Assembly: GCF_000023105.1 (NCBI RefSeq)
Contig: NC_012669.1
Location: forward strand, 434,001-498,000
Reading direction: 5' to 3'
Origin: Beutenbergia cavernae DSM 12333
Lineage (GTDB): Bacteria > Actinomycetota > Actinomycetes > Actinomycetales > Beutenbergiaceae
Length of the DNA: 64,000 bases
The notes under the pieces were generated by a model. The model had not been told where the DNA came from. It did no database searches and saw nothing but the letters and a program-made list of their open reading frames with translations. The translations under genes and the position numbers were made by a program. How positions within the stretch are numbered: position 1 is the stretch's first letter; each line of letters opens with the position of its first letter. Below, in pieces: positions 51,092-59,105 of this stretch.

Positions 51092-51966
51092 CCACTCTGG
51101 AGCTCAGCCGCACGCCGGTCCAGGCGGCACCGAGGAAGCGCGAGGCTCGCACGTCGAAGCGGCTGTCGACGCTGCTCGTGTACGTGGCGATGCTGCTGAT
51201 CGCCGTCGTCTACCTGTTCCCGCTCTTCTTCCTGCTCAACACAGCGCTCAAGGCCCCCGGCGAGTTCAACCGGGATCCGATGGGGATCGTGGACGCCCCG
51301 GCTCTGGAGAACTTCAGTGCCGCCTGGCGGCAGGGCGACTTCGGCTCACTCGTCGCGAACAGCGTGGTCTACGCGATGGTGAGCGCCACGGTCAGCACCG
51401 TGCTGTCGGTCTTCATCGCGTTCCCGGTGGCTCGGAACTACGTGCGATGGTCCAGGTTCTTCCGCGTGCTGTTCGTGATCTCGCTGTTCCTGCCGAACGC
51501 TCTGGTGGCGCAGTTCCAGCTCGTCCTGCAGCTCGGGCTGTACGACACGCGGCTCGGGTACATGCTCCTCATGACCGCGGGGCTCGGACTGGGACCGCTC
51601 CTGGTCATGGGCTACCTGCGCAGTCTCCCCCGGGAGCTGGACGAAGCGGCGGCGCTCGACGGCTGCGGGTACCTGCGGTACGTGCTCACGTTCGTCTTCC
51701 CGCTGTGCCGGCCCGTCGTCATCACCGTCTTCCTGCTGCAGGTCATCGGCGTCTGGAACGACATCATCGGGGCGACGATCTACCTGGCGTCCCCGGAGCT
51801 GCGCACGATCTCGCTCGGCCTGTTCTCGTTCTACGGGCAGTACGGCAACAACCAGTGGGAGCTGCTGTCGGCCGCGACGCTCATCGTTGCCGGACCGCTG
51901 ATCCTCCTCTTCCTGCTGGCGCAGCGCTTCTTCGTCAGCGGCGCGATCGGAGGTGCGCTGAAGTGA
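51088..51966 (+). CDS. Sugar ABC permease, MalG/UgpE type
   Basis: A 292-residue permease with six transmembrane segments and the EAA loop RELDEAAALDGCGYLRYVLT. It begins in the stop codon of the first permease (GTGA) and its own stop overlaps the NanE start. It completes the membrane channel of the importer. Confidence 0.92.
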   Translation: MTTLELSRTPVQAAPRKREARTSKRLSTLLVYVAMLLIAVVYLFPLFFLLNTALKAPGEFNRDPMGIVDAPALENFSAAWRQGDFGSLVANSVVYAMVSATVSTVLSVFIAFPVARNYVRWSRFFRVLFVISLFLPNALVAQFQLVLQLGLYDTRLGYMLLMTAGLGLGPLLVMGYLRSLPRELDEAAALDGCGYLRYVLTFVFPLCRPVVITVFLLQVIGVWNDIIGATIYLASPELRTISLGLFSFYGQYGNNQWELLSAATLIVAGPLILLFLLAQRFFVSGAIGGALK

Positions 51967-52697
51967 CGACACCCTCGCTGGAGCGCCTGCGGGGTGGGCT
52001 CGTCGTCTCGTGCCAGGCCCGGCAGGGCGAACCGCTGGACGCCCCCGACCACATCGTGGCGCTCGCCCGGTCCGCCGTCCTCGGCGGCGCCGTGGGCGTG
52101 CGCATCGACGGGTCCGAGAACATCAGCGCAGTACGTCGAGCCACCGACGTGCCCATCATCGGCATCAAGAAGGTCGCCGACCGCGAGCGTCCACGCATCA
52201 CGCCCACGGAGGCCGACGTCATCGAGGTCCTCGACGCGGGCGCCGACATCGTGGCGGTGGACGCCTCGATGCAGTACCGGACCGACGTGGCGGCGCTCCA
52301 CCGGATCGTCCGGCGGATCCGCGCTCACGGGACGGCGACGGTGATGGCGGACATCTCGACGCGTTCCGAGGCCGAACGCGCATGGGAGGCGGGGGTCGAC
52401 GTCGTCGGCACGACCCTGTACGGCCACACGCCGCAGACGTCCGCCACCGTGGGTCCTGGCCTCGAGCTGGTCGCTGAGCTCGTCCCGCTGGGGATGAGGG
52501 TGATCGTCGAGGGACGTGTCACCGAGCCGGCGGAGGTCGAGGCGGCGTTCACGCTCGGCGCCTGGTCGGTGGTCGTCGGGGGCGCGATCACGAGCCCGAT
52601 CGACCTGACGCGTCGGTTCGCGGCCGTCACCCCGCGCCGCAGCGGTGATCACGAGCCGGCGGAGGCCGGTCGAGGGACCTCCGGAGGGCCCGGATGA
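51963..52697 (+). CDS. nanE: N-acetylmannosamine-6-phosphate 2-epimerase
   Basis: A 244-residue TIM-barrel enzyme that converts ManNAc-6-P to GlcNAc-6-P in sialic acid and ManNAc catabolism. Family marks in order: GLVVSCQARQGEPLD, IIGIKKVADRERPRITPT (with the catalytic Lys), ADIVAVDAS, VMADIST, VGTTLYGHT, VIVEGRVTEP and VVGGAITSP. GTG 51963 overlaps the permease stop and the stop overlaps the kinase ATG. The C-terminal 20 residues are a polar extension. NanA, NagA and NagB are not in the window. Confidence 0.92.
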   Translation: MTTPSLERLRGGLVVSCQARQGEPLDAPDHIVALARSAVLGGAVGVRIDGSENISAVRRATDVPIIGIKKVADRERPRITPTEADVIEVLDAGADIVAVDASMQYRTDVAALHRIVRRIRAHGTATVMADISTRSEAERAWEAGVDVVGTTLYGHTPQTSATVGPGLELVAELVPLGMRVIVEGRVTEPAEVEAAFTLGAWSVVVGGAITSPIDLTRRFAAVTPRRSGDHEPAEAGRGTSGGPG

Positions 52698-53644
52698 CGG
52701 GGACGAACGACGGGGCACCCGTCGTCGCCGTCGACGTCGGGGGAACCAAGATCCGCTCGGCGCTGGTCTGCGGCCGCGACCAGGTCGGGGAGGCTGGGTG
52801 GCGCGCCACGCCGCGCGAGGGTGGAGCCCCCGTGCTCCAGGCGGTCCGCGCGGAGGTCGAGGCACTCGTCGCCAGCTCCGCGGTGCGCCCCCGGGGCGTG
52901 GGTCTCGCGTGCGCGGGTACGGTCGACCGCGACCGGGGTGTGGTGGTGGCCGCCGGCTCGACCCTCGCGGACTGGAGCGGTACACGGCTGCGCCGTGCGC
53001 TCGAACCCGGCCTCGGCCTGCCCGTCGTCGTCGACAACGACTGCAACGCCTTCGCCTCCGGTGTTGCGGCCGACGACGGCGGTTCGCTGCTCGCGGTGAT
53101 GGTCGGGACCGGCCTGGGGGCGGGCCTGGTGATCGACGGCGAGCTCCACCGCGGGCGGCGCTTCACGGCCGGCGAGATCGCACACATGGCAGCCGGGGAG
53201 AGCGTGGGCCCGTGGTGCGGCTGCGGCCTTCCGGGACACCTCGAGGGGATCGCCTCGGGTTCCGGCATCGACCGGTACCACGCGCACCTGACGGGGCAGG
53301 GCGCCGTCGGCGTGGGCGTTGTCGCGCAGCGGTACCGGCACGGCGATCCGACGGCGGCACAGGTCGTCACGGCGGCGGGCGCGGCGCTCGGGGGCGCCCT
53401 CGCCGGGCTCGCCGTTGCGCTCGACCTCGACCGCGTCGTCGTGGGCGGAGGCGTGATCGACGCCGTCCCCGAGGTCGGGGAGATCGTCGCCAACCGGTTC
53501 GATCACGCCCTCCCCCCGACGCTCCAGCGGGACGTTCGGCTCGAGGTCTCGCCGGACTCTGCCACCGCCGTCCTGCGGGGGATCGCCCGCCAGGTCGCCG
53601 ACACCACCGCCCGACGACCCGGACCCGAAGGACACGCCAGATGA
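52694..53644 (+). CDS. ROK-family sugar kinase, probably N-acetylmannosamine kinase
   Basis: A 316-residue kinase with VAVDVGGTKIRSALV (phosphate loop), DNDCNAFA (catalytic Asp) and GTGLGAGLVIDG. The zinc site has H in GEIAHM and CGCG, but the usual third Cys is His (GLPGHLE). Next to NanE the natural substrate is ManNAc, giving ManNAc-6-P; GlcNAc is possible. It overlaps both neighbours by 4 bases. Confidence 0.85.
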   Translation: MTGTNDGAPVVAVDVGGTKIRSALVCGRDQVGEAGWRATPREGGAPVLQAVRAEVEALVASSAVRPRGVGLACAGTVDRDRGVVVAAGSTLADWSGTRLRRALEPGLGLPVVVDNDCNAFASGVAADDGGSLLAVMVGTGLGAGLVIDGELHRGRRFTAGEIAHMAAGESVGPWCGCGLPGHLEGIASGSGIDRYHAHLTGQGAVGVGVVAQRYRHGDPTAAQVVTAAGAALGGALAGLAVALDLDRVVVGGGVIDAVPEVGEIVANRFDHALPPTLQRDVRLEVSPDSATAVLRGIARQVADTTARRPGPEGHAR

Positions 53645-54687
53645 CCACCCCTCCCGCGCCGTCGCCCTCCGCTCAGCCGTGGTTCACCACGCGGGGCATC
53701 GTGCTCACGTGGGACGACGTCACGAGCTACGACTGGCCTGCCCTCGCCGCGCGGGCCGGCCTCACCACGGTCAGCGTCCACACGAGCGCTGACGGCTGGG
53801 CCTCGCCGGCCGCGCACGAGCTGCGAGCGCGCTGCGCCGAGCTCGGCCTGGCGATCGAGGAGCAGCAGCACGCGCTCGACCGTCTGCTCCCGCGCGCCCT
53901 GTTCGACACCGCCCCGGGCATGTTCCGGGCGGGGGCCGACGGCGTGCGCACCCCTGACGCGAACTGCTGCGCCAGCTCGCCCGACGCCCTCGACGTGATC
54001 GCCGAGCACGCCGTCACGGAGCTCGAGCGGTCCGCCACGACCACCGACCGCTTCTACTTCTGGGCGGACGACGGCGGCGGCTGGTGTCACTGCCCGCGAT
54101 GCTCCGAGCTGTCGCCCAGCGACCAGTCGCTCCTCATCTCCAACCACGTGATGCGTGCGCTGCGCCGGGTGCGACCCGCTGCGCAGCTGTCGCACCTTGC
54201 CTACCAGTCCACGATGGCGGCACCGGTGGCCACGGTGCCGGAGAAGGGCGTGTTCCTGGAGTTCGCGCCCTTCTTCCGCACGTGGGAGGTGCCTCTGTCG
54301 CGGACCGAGGCCAACGGGCCGGGCTGGGACCCCAGCGTCCCCGACCGGTCGTCGCCGCGGGCCGGCCGGCGCGACATGTTGCGCGTCTCGCACGCCGAGT
54401 ACCTGGACCGGCTGGACGAGAACCTGACCGTGTTCCCGGCTGCGACGGCGCAGGTCCTGGAGTACTGGCTCGACGTGTCGCTGTTCAGTGACTGGACGAT
54501 GCCCGCCGTGGAGCTCCCGTGGTCGGACGGAGTCCTGGAGGCCGACCTCGACACGTATGGTTCCCGGGGGATCCGACATGTGACGACGTTCGGCGCGTAC
54601 ATGAACGGCGAGTACTTCGCGAGCGTCGGCGGCGTGGAACCCGTGGAGCGTTACGGGCGGGCGCTCGCGGCCTGGCGACCCCGCTGA
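53641..54687 (+). CDS. DUF4838-type protein in the amino-sugar operon
   Basis: A 348-residue protein without signal peptide. The segment FYFWADDGGGWCHCPRCSEL near residue 139 is the Asp-and-Cys motif of DUF4838, a domain linked to glycoside hydrolase barrels such as alpha-glucuronidases. The C-terminal part (YWLDVSLFSDWTMPAVELPW) looks like the end of a TIM barrel. It starts in the stop of the kinase gene, so it belongs to the operon and may hydrolyse an imported oligosaccharide in the cytoplasm. Family function is not established. Confidence 0.72.
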   Translation: MTTPPAPSPSAQPWFTTRGIVLTWDDVTSYDWPALAARAGLTTVSVHTSADGWASPAAHELRARCAELGLAIEEQQHALDRLLPRALFDTAPGMFRAGADGVRTPDANCCASSPDALDVIAEHAVTELERSATTTDRFYFWADDGGGWCHCPRCSELSPSDQSLLISNHVMRALRRVRPAAQLSHLAYQSTMAAPVATVPEKGVFLEFAPFFRTWEVPLSRTEANGPGWDPSVPDRSSPRAGRRDMLRVSHAEYLDRLDENLTVFPAATAQVLEYWLDVSLFSDWTMPAVELPWSDGVLEADLDTYGSRGIRHVTTFGAYMNGEYFASVGGVEPVERYGRALAAWRPR

Positions 54688-54785
54688 GCGAAGGGCGACG
54701 CCCGGTGCTCGCCTCGCGTGTGCGCGCGTGGTGCGACCGGCCCGCCCGGCGTGCGGGACGTCGTCGGGCGCGTTTGGCTGGGTGC

Positions 54786-55130
54786 ATGACGATCGCGACC
54801 AAGCGCGTCTACGACGACGCGGCGCACGGCGACGGATACCGCGTGCTCGTGGACCGCCTCTGGCCGCGCGGCGTGTCGAAGGAGCGGGCGCACGTCGACG
54901 TCTGGCTGCGCGACGTCGGACCGAGCGACGAGCTGCGCCGGTGGTTCCACCACGAGGCCCGGCTGTTCGAGGAGTTCGCCGACCGGTACCGGGCCGAGCT
55001 CGCGACCAACCCGGCGGTCGAGACGCTGCGCGGCATCGTCCGCTCCCACGACGTCGTCACGCTCGTCTACTCCGCGCGCGACGCGGAGCACAACCAGGCC
55101 GTCGTGCTGCGCGACTACCTCAGCGACTGA
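54786..55130 (+). CDS. DUF488-family protein
   Basis: A 114-residue protein with the DUF488 marks RVLVDRLWPRGVSKE, WLRDVGPSDELRRWFHHE and VTLVYSARDAEHNQAVVL. The family is widespread and of unknown function, sometimes linked to thiol or nucleic acid chemistry. TTGGCT lies 6 nt before the ATG and no ribosome-binding site is evident, so the start may be leaderless. It is convergent with the FtsX-type permease gene. Confidence 0.88.
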   Translation: MTIATKRVYDDAAHGDGYRVLVDRLWPRGVSKERAHVDVWLRDVGPSDELRRWFHHEARLFEEFADRYRAELATNPAVETLRGIVRSHDVVTLVYSARDAEHNQAVVLRDYLSD

Positions 55131-55133
55131 CCG

Positions 55134-56450
55134 TCACGCCTCCTGCGTGAGCACCGTGCGCAGCACCCGCCGCGAGGCGAGGACGCCGGCGATCACGAGC
55201 GCGAACGCGGCGAGCACGCTGACCGCGAACTGGAGCACGACGCTCGGGTCGGTGACGGCCGAGAAGCCGAGCATCGGCACCAGGAACATCAGCGAGAACC
55301 CCGCCGCGACGCCCATCCCGACGAGGAGCGGGATCACGATCTCGCGCAGCTGGGCCGACCGCATGACGCCCAGCCCGGCGCCCGTCAGGGCGAGCGTCCG
55401 GTACTCGGCGCGCTGGTCGATGATCCGGCCCGACTGCATGACGCCGGCCGAGACCGCCGCGAGCAGCCCGGCGATCCCGAGCGTGAGGAAGCCGCCGGTC
55501 GCCATGTCGCGCGTGACGACGTCGGCGTCCGCGCCGGTGAGGACGGACATCACGCTCGCCATGCCGGCGATGAACGTGGCGAGGCTGACGCCGCCCACGG
55601 TGCGCCACGCCGTCTTGGGCGAGTCGAGGATGCGGCGGCCGGCGATGAGGGTCGCCGCGGAGCGGGCGCGCGCTGTCGTGACCCGGCCGATGAGCCAGAC
55701 GACGAACGGCCCCACCACGTTGAGGATCGCGAACCCGACGAGCAGGACGGCGAGCAGGATGCCGATCCCCGCATACGGCGAGTTGAGCAGGGCGATCCAC
55801 GCGCCGCCGGCCACGACCACGGGCACCACGCGGAGCCACGACAGCCCCTTCGGAGTCACGCGTGCTGCGACGCCGAGCGGCGTGATCGCGACGCGGCGCA
55901 GGCTCAGCGCGGCGGAACCGAGGGCGAGAACGACGACGGCGAGCACAGCCAGGGCGACATAGCCGGGCCCGACCCACAGCTCCGCCAGCTCGAACGTGCG
56001 GTTCTGGAAGCGAAGCTGCGCGACGAGGGGGATGAGGGCGAGGTAGCCGACGACGCCGAGCACGGCACCGACGACAGCCTGCGACGCCGCCTCCAGCAGC
56101 GTGAGCAGGCCGACCTGCGACGTCGTCGCGCCGGCGAGACGCAACGCCGCAAGACGCGCGTCACGGCGGGCCATCGCGAGCCGGGCCGCCGCGGCGCCGA
56201 GCGTCACGATCGGGATCACGAGGAGACCTGCGGCGACGTAGGCCAGGATCGGGTAGACCGCTGCGTCGCTGAACTCGTCCGCGCCGACTGCGCGTTCCTG
56301 GAACGCGAGGACTCCGCCCAGCACGACGAGCACCACCGCCGTCGTCACCGCGAACGCGATCGTCGCGAGCACCGCCGTGAGCCCCTGCGGGTCGCTCCGA
56401 CCCGCGCTCCGACGGCGCAGCATCCACCACAGCGAGACGGTCTGCCTCAT
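55134..56450 (-). CDS. FtsX-like ABC exporter permease
   Basis: A 438-residue permease with eight or more transmembrane segments in two FtsX-type halves: AARLAMARRDARLAALRLAG near 88 and RIIDQRAEYRTLALTGAGLG near 350 are the paired cytoplasmic loops. Such permeases work in cell-envelope stress, peptide resistance or lipoprotein release, without classic import. It overlaps its ATPase by 4 bases. Confidence 0.87.
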   Translation of the reverse strand: MRQTVSLWWMLRRRSAGRSDPQGLTAVLATIAFAVTTAVVLVVLGGVLAFQERAVGADEFSDAAVYPILAYVAAGLLVIPIVTLGAAAARLAMARRDARLAALRLAGATTSQVGLLTLLEAASQAVVGAVLGVVGYLALIPLVAQLRFQNRTFELAELWVGPGYVALAVLAVVVLALGSAALSLRRVAITPLGVAARVTPKGLSWLRVVPVVVAGGAWIALLNSPYAGIGILLAVLLVGFAILNVVGPFVVWLIGRVTTARARSAATLIAGRRILDSPKTAWRTVGGVSLATFIAGMASVMSVLTGADADVVTRDMATGGFLTLGIAGLLAAVSAGVMQSGRIIDQRAEYRTLALTGAGLGVMRSAQLREIVIPLLVGMGVAAGFSLMFLVPMLGFSAVTDPSVVLQFAVSVLAAFALVIAGVLASRRVLRTVLTQEA

Positions 56451-57373
56451 CGGGCGCCGCCCCACGGCGTCGTCCCGGCCGGCGCGACAGGCTGGGCGGG
56501 AGGTGCGGGCGGGGCGGGGGGTGCGGGCTGGGCTGGGGGTGCGGGCTGGGCTGCCGGCGCCTGCGGTGCGGTCTGGGCCGGCTGGGCGGGGGGTGCGGGC
56601 TGCTGCGTCGGCGCGACCATGGGCTGGGCCGACGGCGCCACCGGCGCGGCCGCGGCCTGACCACCAGCCGCCTCCTGCACCGCCTCGCCGATGATCCGCC
56701 CGTCGCGCATCGAGATGGTGCGGGAGCACCAGCGCGCCACCTCGGGATCGTGCGTGACGACGACGAGCGCCGCACCCGACGCGCGGGTCGCCGTCGTCAG
56801 CGCGTGCATGACCTCGTAGCCGGTGGTGCGGTCCAGGGCGCCGGTCGGTTCGTCGGCGAACACGACGCCGGGGTTGCCGACGAGCGCCCGCGCGATCGCG
56901 ACGCGTTGCGCCTGCCCGCCGGAGAGCTCGCCCGGTCGGCGCTGCTCCATCCCGGCGAGCCCGAGGTAACCGAGCCACTGACGGGCGCGGGAGACCGCGT
57001 GCGGGCGCTCGGACCCGGCGAGCAGCAGCGGCAGCGCGGCGTTCTCCTCGGCCGGGAGCTCGGGGAGGAGCTGCCCGGACTGGAACACGAAGCCGAAGTC
57101 GTCGCGGCGTAGCGCGGTGCGCTGCGCGTCGGACAGGCCGCCGAGCTCGGCGCCGCGCCACGTGACGGTGCCGCCGGAGGGCGCGAGGATCCCCGCGAGG
57201 CAGTGCAGGAGCGTCGTCTTCCCGGAGCCGGACGGCCCCATGATCGCGACCGACTGGCCGGGGGAGATGGTGAGGTCGACGCCGTCGAGCGCCACCGTCG
57301 GGTTCTGGGCGTCGCCGTAGGTCTTCGCCAGTCGGCGCGCGACGAGAGGGGAGGCGTCTGTCATGTCGTCCAT
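56447..57373 (-). CDS. MacB/LolD-type ABC ATPase with Pro/Ala-rich tail
   Basis: A 308-residue ATPase. The catalytic part fills residues 1 to about 232: [17 protein letters not shown] (Walker A), [20 protein letters not shown] (signature), [12 protein letters not shown] (Walker B). After [15 protein letters not shown] comes about 70 residues almost entirely of Pro, Ala and Gln in PAPPAQPA-like repeats, ending TTPWGGAR. This tail is unusual for the family and may bind a partner. ATG 57373 is used; ATG 57364 is equally possible. Confidence 0.87.
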   Translation of the reverse strand: MDDMTDASPLVARRLAKTYGDAQNPTVALDGVDLTISPGQSVAIMGPSGSGKTTLLHCLAGILAPSGGTVTWRGAELGGLSDAQRTALRRDDFGFVFQSGQLLPELPAEENAALPLLLAGSERPHAVSRARQWLGYLGLAGMEQRRPGELSGGQAQRVAIARALVGNPGVVFADEPTGALDRTTGYEVMHALTTATRASGAALVVVTHDPEVARWCSRTISMRDGRIIGEAVQEAAGGQAAAAPVAPSAQPMVAPTQQPAPPAQPAQTAPQAPAAQPAPPAQPAPPAPPAPPAQPVAPAGTTPWGGAR

Positions 57374-57492
57374 GCTCGACGGCGCGGCGGTGCGGCTGCG
57401 TCGGTCCGCGGGCGGGACGTCGCCGGAGCGGCGTGGTCCCACGGTGGGGTGGACGACGACGGCGCGTCCCCCTGCGGGAGGACGGAGTCGCC

Positions 57493-57640
57493 GAGTGCGG
57501 GGTGTGCGCGCGAGTGCGGTGCGTGCCGGCCCGCACTCGCGCGCACGCACCGCACTCGCACTCACCGCACCCGCGCGTACCGCACTCGCACTCACCTCGC
57601 TCGAGTGCGCGCACCGCACCCACGCGCACCGCACGGGTCG
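57493..57640. repeat. CGCACTCGC repeat cluster upstream of the ABC ATPase
   Basis: CGCACTCGC occurs at 57532, 57551 and 57581 and inverted at 57510; CCGCACTCGCACTCAC repeats at 57550 and 57580 (30-bp period). GTGCGCGCGAGTGCGG (57504-57519) is a perfect inverted copy of 57531-57546. The gap 57374-57737 (364 bp) contains this cluster, no ribosome-binding site with a credible gene, and then the tRNA. Confidence 0.75.
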
Positions 57641-57737
57641 TGACCGACCACACACCCGCCGTCGCCCGGGCTGATTCGTCGCGAGGCGCCCGGAGCGGGT
57701 ATCCTGCTACGCGGCCCACGGCACGTTCCGGGGCCAC

Positions 57738-57810
57738 GCGCCCGTAGCTCAACGGATAGAGCATCTGACTACGGATCAGAAGGTTGGGGGTTCGAGTCCC
57801 TCCGGGCGCG
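57738..57810 (+). tRNA. tRNA-Arg(ACG)
   Basis: 73 nt. Acceptor GCGCCCG/CGGGCGC, discriminator G, anticodon ACG at 57771-57773 in loop CTACGGA (A34 is normally edited to inosine), T arm GGGGGTTCGAGTCCCTC. CCA is not encoded. Confidence 0.97.
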
Positions 57811-57830
57811 CTCGTTGAGACAGCGACGGA

Positions 57831-57868
57831 AACGGCGCCACTGCTGGGAGACCGGCGGTGGCGCCGTT
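57831..57868 (+). terminator. Hairpin after tRNA-Arg
   Basis: AACGGCGCCAC (57831-57841) pairs perfectly with GTGGCGCCGTT (57858-57868) across 16 nt, 20 nt past the tRNA. The following CTCGTTCC is a weak U-tract, so termination is probable but not certain. Confidence 0.6.
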
Positions 57869-57914
57869 CTCGTTCCGGCACGGACGCCTCGCGTGCGGCG
57901 AAGCCCCGGCGCCG

Positions 57915-58997
57915 TCAGCCGCGCAGCGGGACCGTGACGTCCGAGCCGCCCTCCAGCGTGAACCGCTCCGCGAGCTGCGCGATCGTCGGGGTCGCCGCGA
58001 AGCCGCCGGCGAAGAGTGCCTGGCCCTGCCGGAACGACGGCGCTCGCTGGAGGAGGTCGGGCGGCACCGCGCCGAAGAACTCGCCCAGGTGGGCGAGGTC
58101 CAGAGGCCCGTTGAGCTTCATCAGGCACAGGTTGTCGCACTGGGAGAGCACCTGCGGGTGGATCTTCGACGGTCGCTGCGTCGACAGCAGCAGCCACAGC
58201 CCGTACTTCCGGCCCTCCGCCGCGATCTGGATGATCCTCTCCGTGATCGCCCGCCGCACCGGCGTCAGCGGGTCCGGAGGGCAGAGGTTGTGGGCCTCGT
58301 CGATGACGATGAGCAAGGGCTTGCGCTCCGCGCGCAGCGCCCACAGCCGGTCGAGCACCGCGAGGGCCGCCGTCGTCGACTCCTCGGGCTCGTCGAAGCC
58401 GCCGAGATCCAGTACCGTCGCCGCGGGTCTCTCCTCGATCACCGACTCGACGCTCACCCGCCCCCGCGCCCACACGTCCCAGCCGAGGGTGCCCAGGTTC
58501 TGCACCCGGAGCAGGAGCGGCCGGGCGCCGGGCTCCGACGACTGCCGCAGTGCGGCCTCGAGCGCGTCGGCGTCCTGCGGGCCGGAGTCGTCCTGGAGCC
58601 GTCGCATGGCGTTGAACTCCTCGGCGTCGGCGATGGGGTCCAGGCGCAGCACGGCGGCGCGTGAGGCGAGGTCCATGGCGACGAAGCGGACGAGGAGCGG
58701 TTCACCCCCTTCGCCGCGCGGCCGGAACACCCGCACGTCCCGCTCGCGGATCTGCTGCGCGACGTCCTCCGGCGCGCTCGGTGCGGGCTGACCGAACGAG
58801 ACGAAGTCCGAGTTTGGGTCCAGCACCAGCATCGGCAGCCCCGTGTCCAGGAGGAGCCGCTCGAGCACGACGCCGAGCGCGTACGTCTTGCCCGAGCCGC
58901 TCTGGCCGCACCAGAACGTGTGACGGTTGAACCGTGCGCCGTCGAGCGAGAAGGGTTCGGCGGACCCGGCGTGCGTGCCGACGGGGAGCTGGAGCAT
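57915..58997 (-). CDS. HerA-like/DUF87 ATP-binding protein
   Basis: A 360-residue FtsK/HerA-superfamily ATPase. Walker A FWCGQSGSGKTYALGVVLER near residue 29, Walker B PLLIVIDEAHNLCPPD near 219, and LLLSTQRPSKIHPQVLSQCD near 255 with the sensor Gln/Arg. Such proteins translocate DNA or are part of defence and conjugation machines, often with a NurA nuclease; no partner is adjacent. ATG 58997 has GAGG upstream. It sits between tRNA-Arg and a LuxR-type regulator. Confidence 0.82.
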   Translation of the reverse strand: MLQLPVGTHAGSAEPFSLDGARFNRHTFWCGQSGSGKTYALGVVLERLLLDTGLPMLVLDPNSDFVSFGQPAPSAPEDVAQQIRERDVRVFRPRGEGGEPLLVRFVAMDLASRAAVLRLDPIADAEEFNAMRRLQDDSGPQDADALEAALRQSSEPGARPLLLRVQNLGTLGWDVWARGRVSVESVIEERPAATVLDLGGFDEPEESTTAALAVLDRLWALRAERKPLLIVIDEAHNLCPPDPLTPVRRAITERIIQIAAEGRKYGLWLLLSTQRPSKIHPQVLSQCDNLCLMKLNGPLDLAHLGEFFGAVPPDLLQRAPSFRQGQALFAGGFAATPTIAQLAERFTLEGGSDVTVPLRG

Positions 58998-59105
58998 GAG
59001 CGACCTCGTATCCAGTGCGGCCGGACGAGGCACCGCGTCGTGTGCTGATGCGCTGGAACGTAGGACCACTCGGACCCGCCCGCAAGGCGAGGGTGGCCGG
59101 CGGCC

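Noticed and set aside
57915-58997. HerA-NurA type defence system
   Set aside because: Only the ATPase is present; neighbours are a tRNA and a LuxR regulator, with no nuclease.
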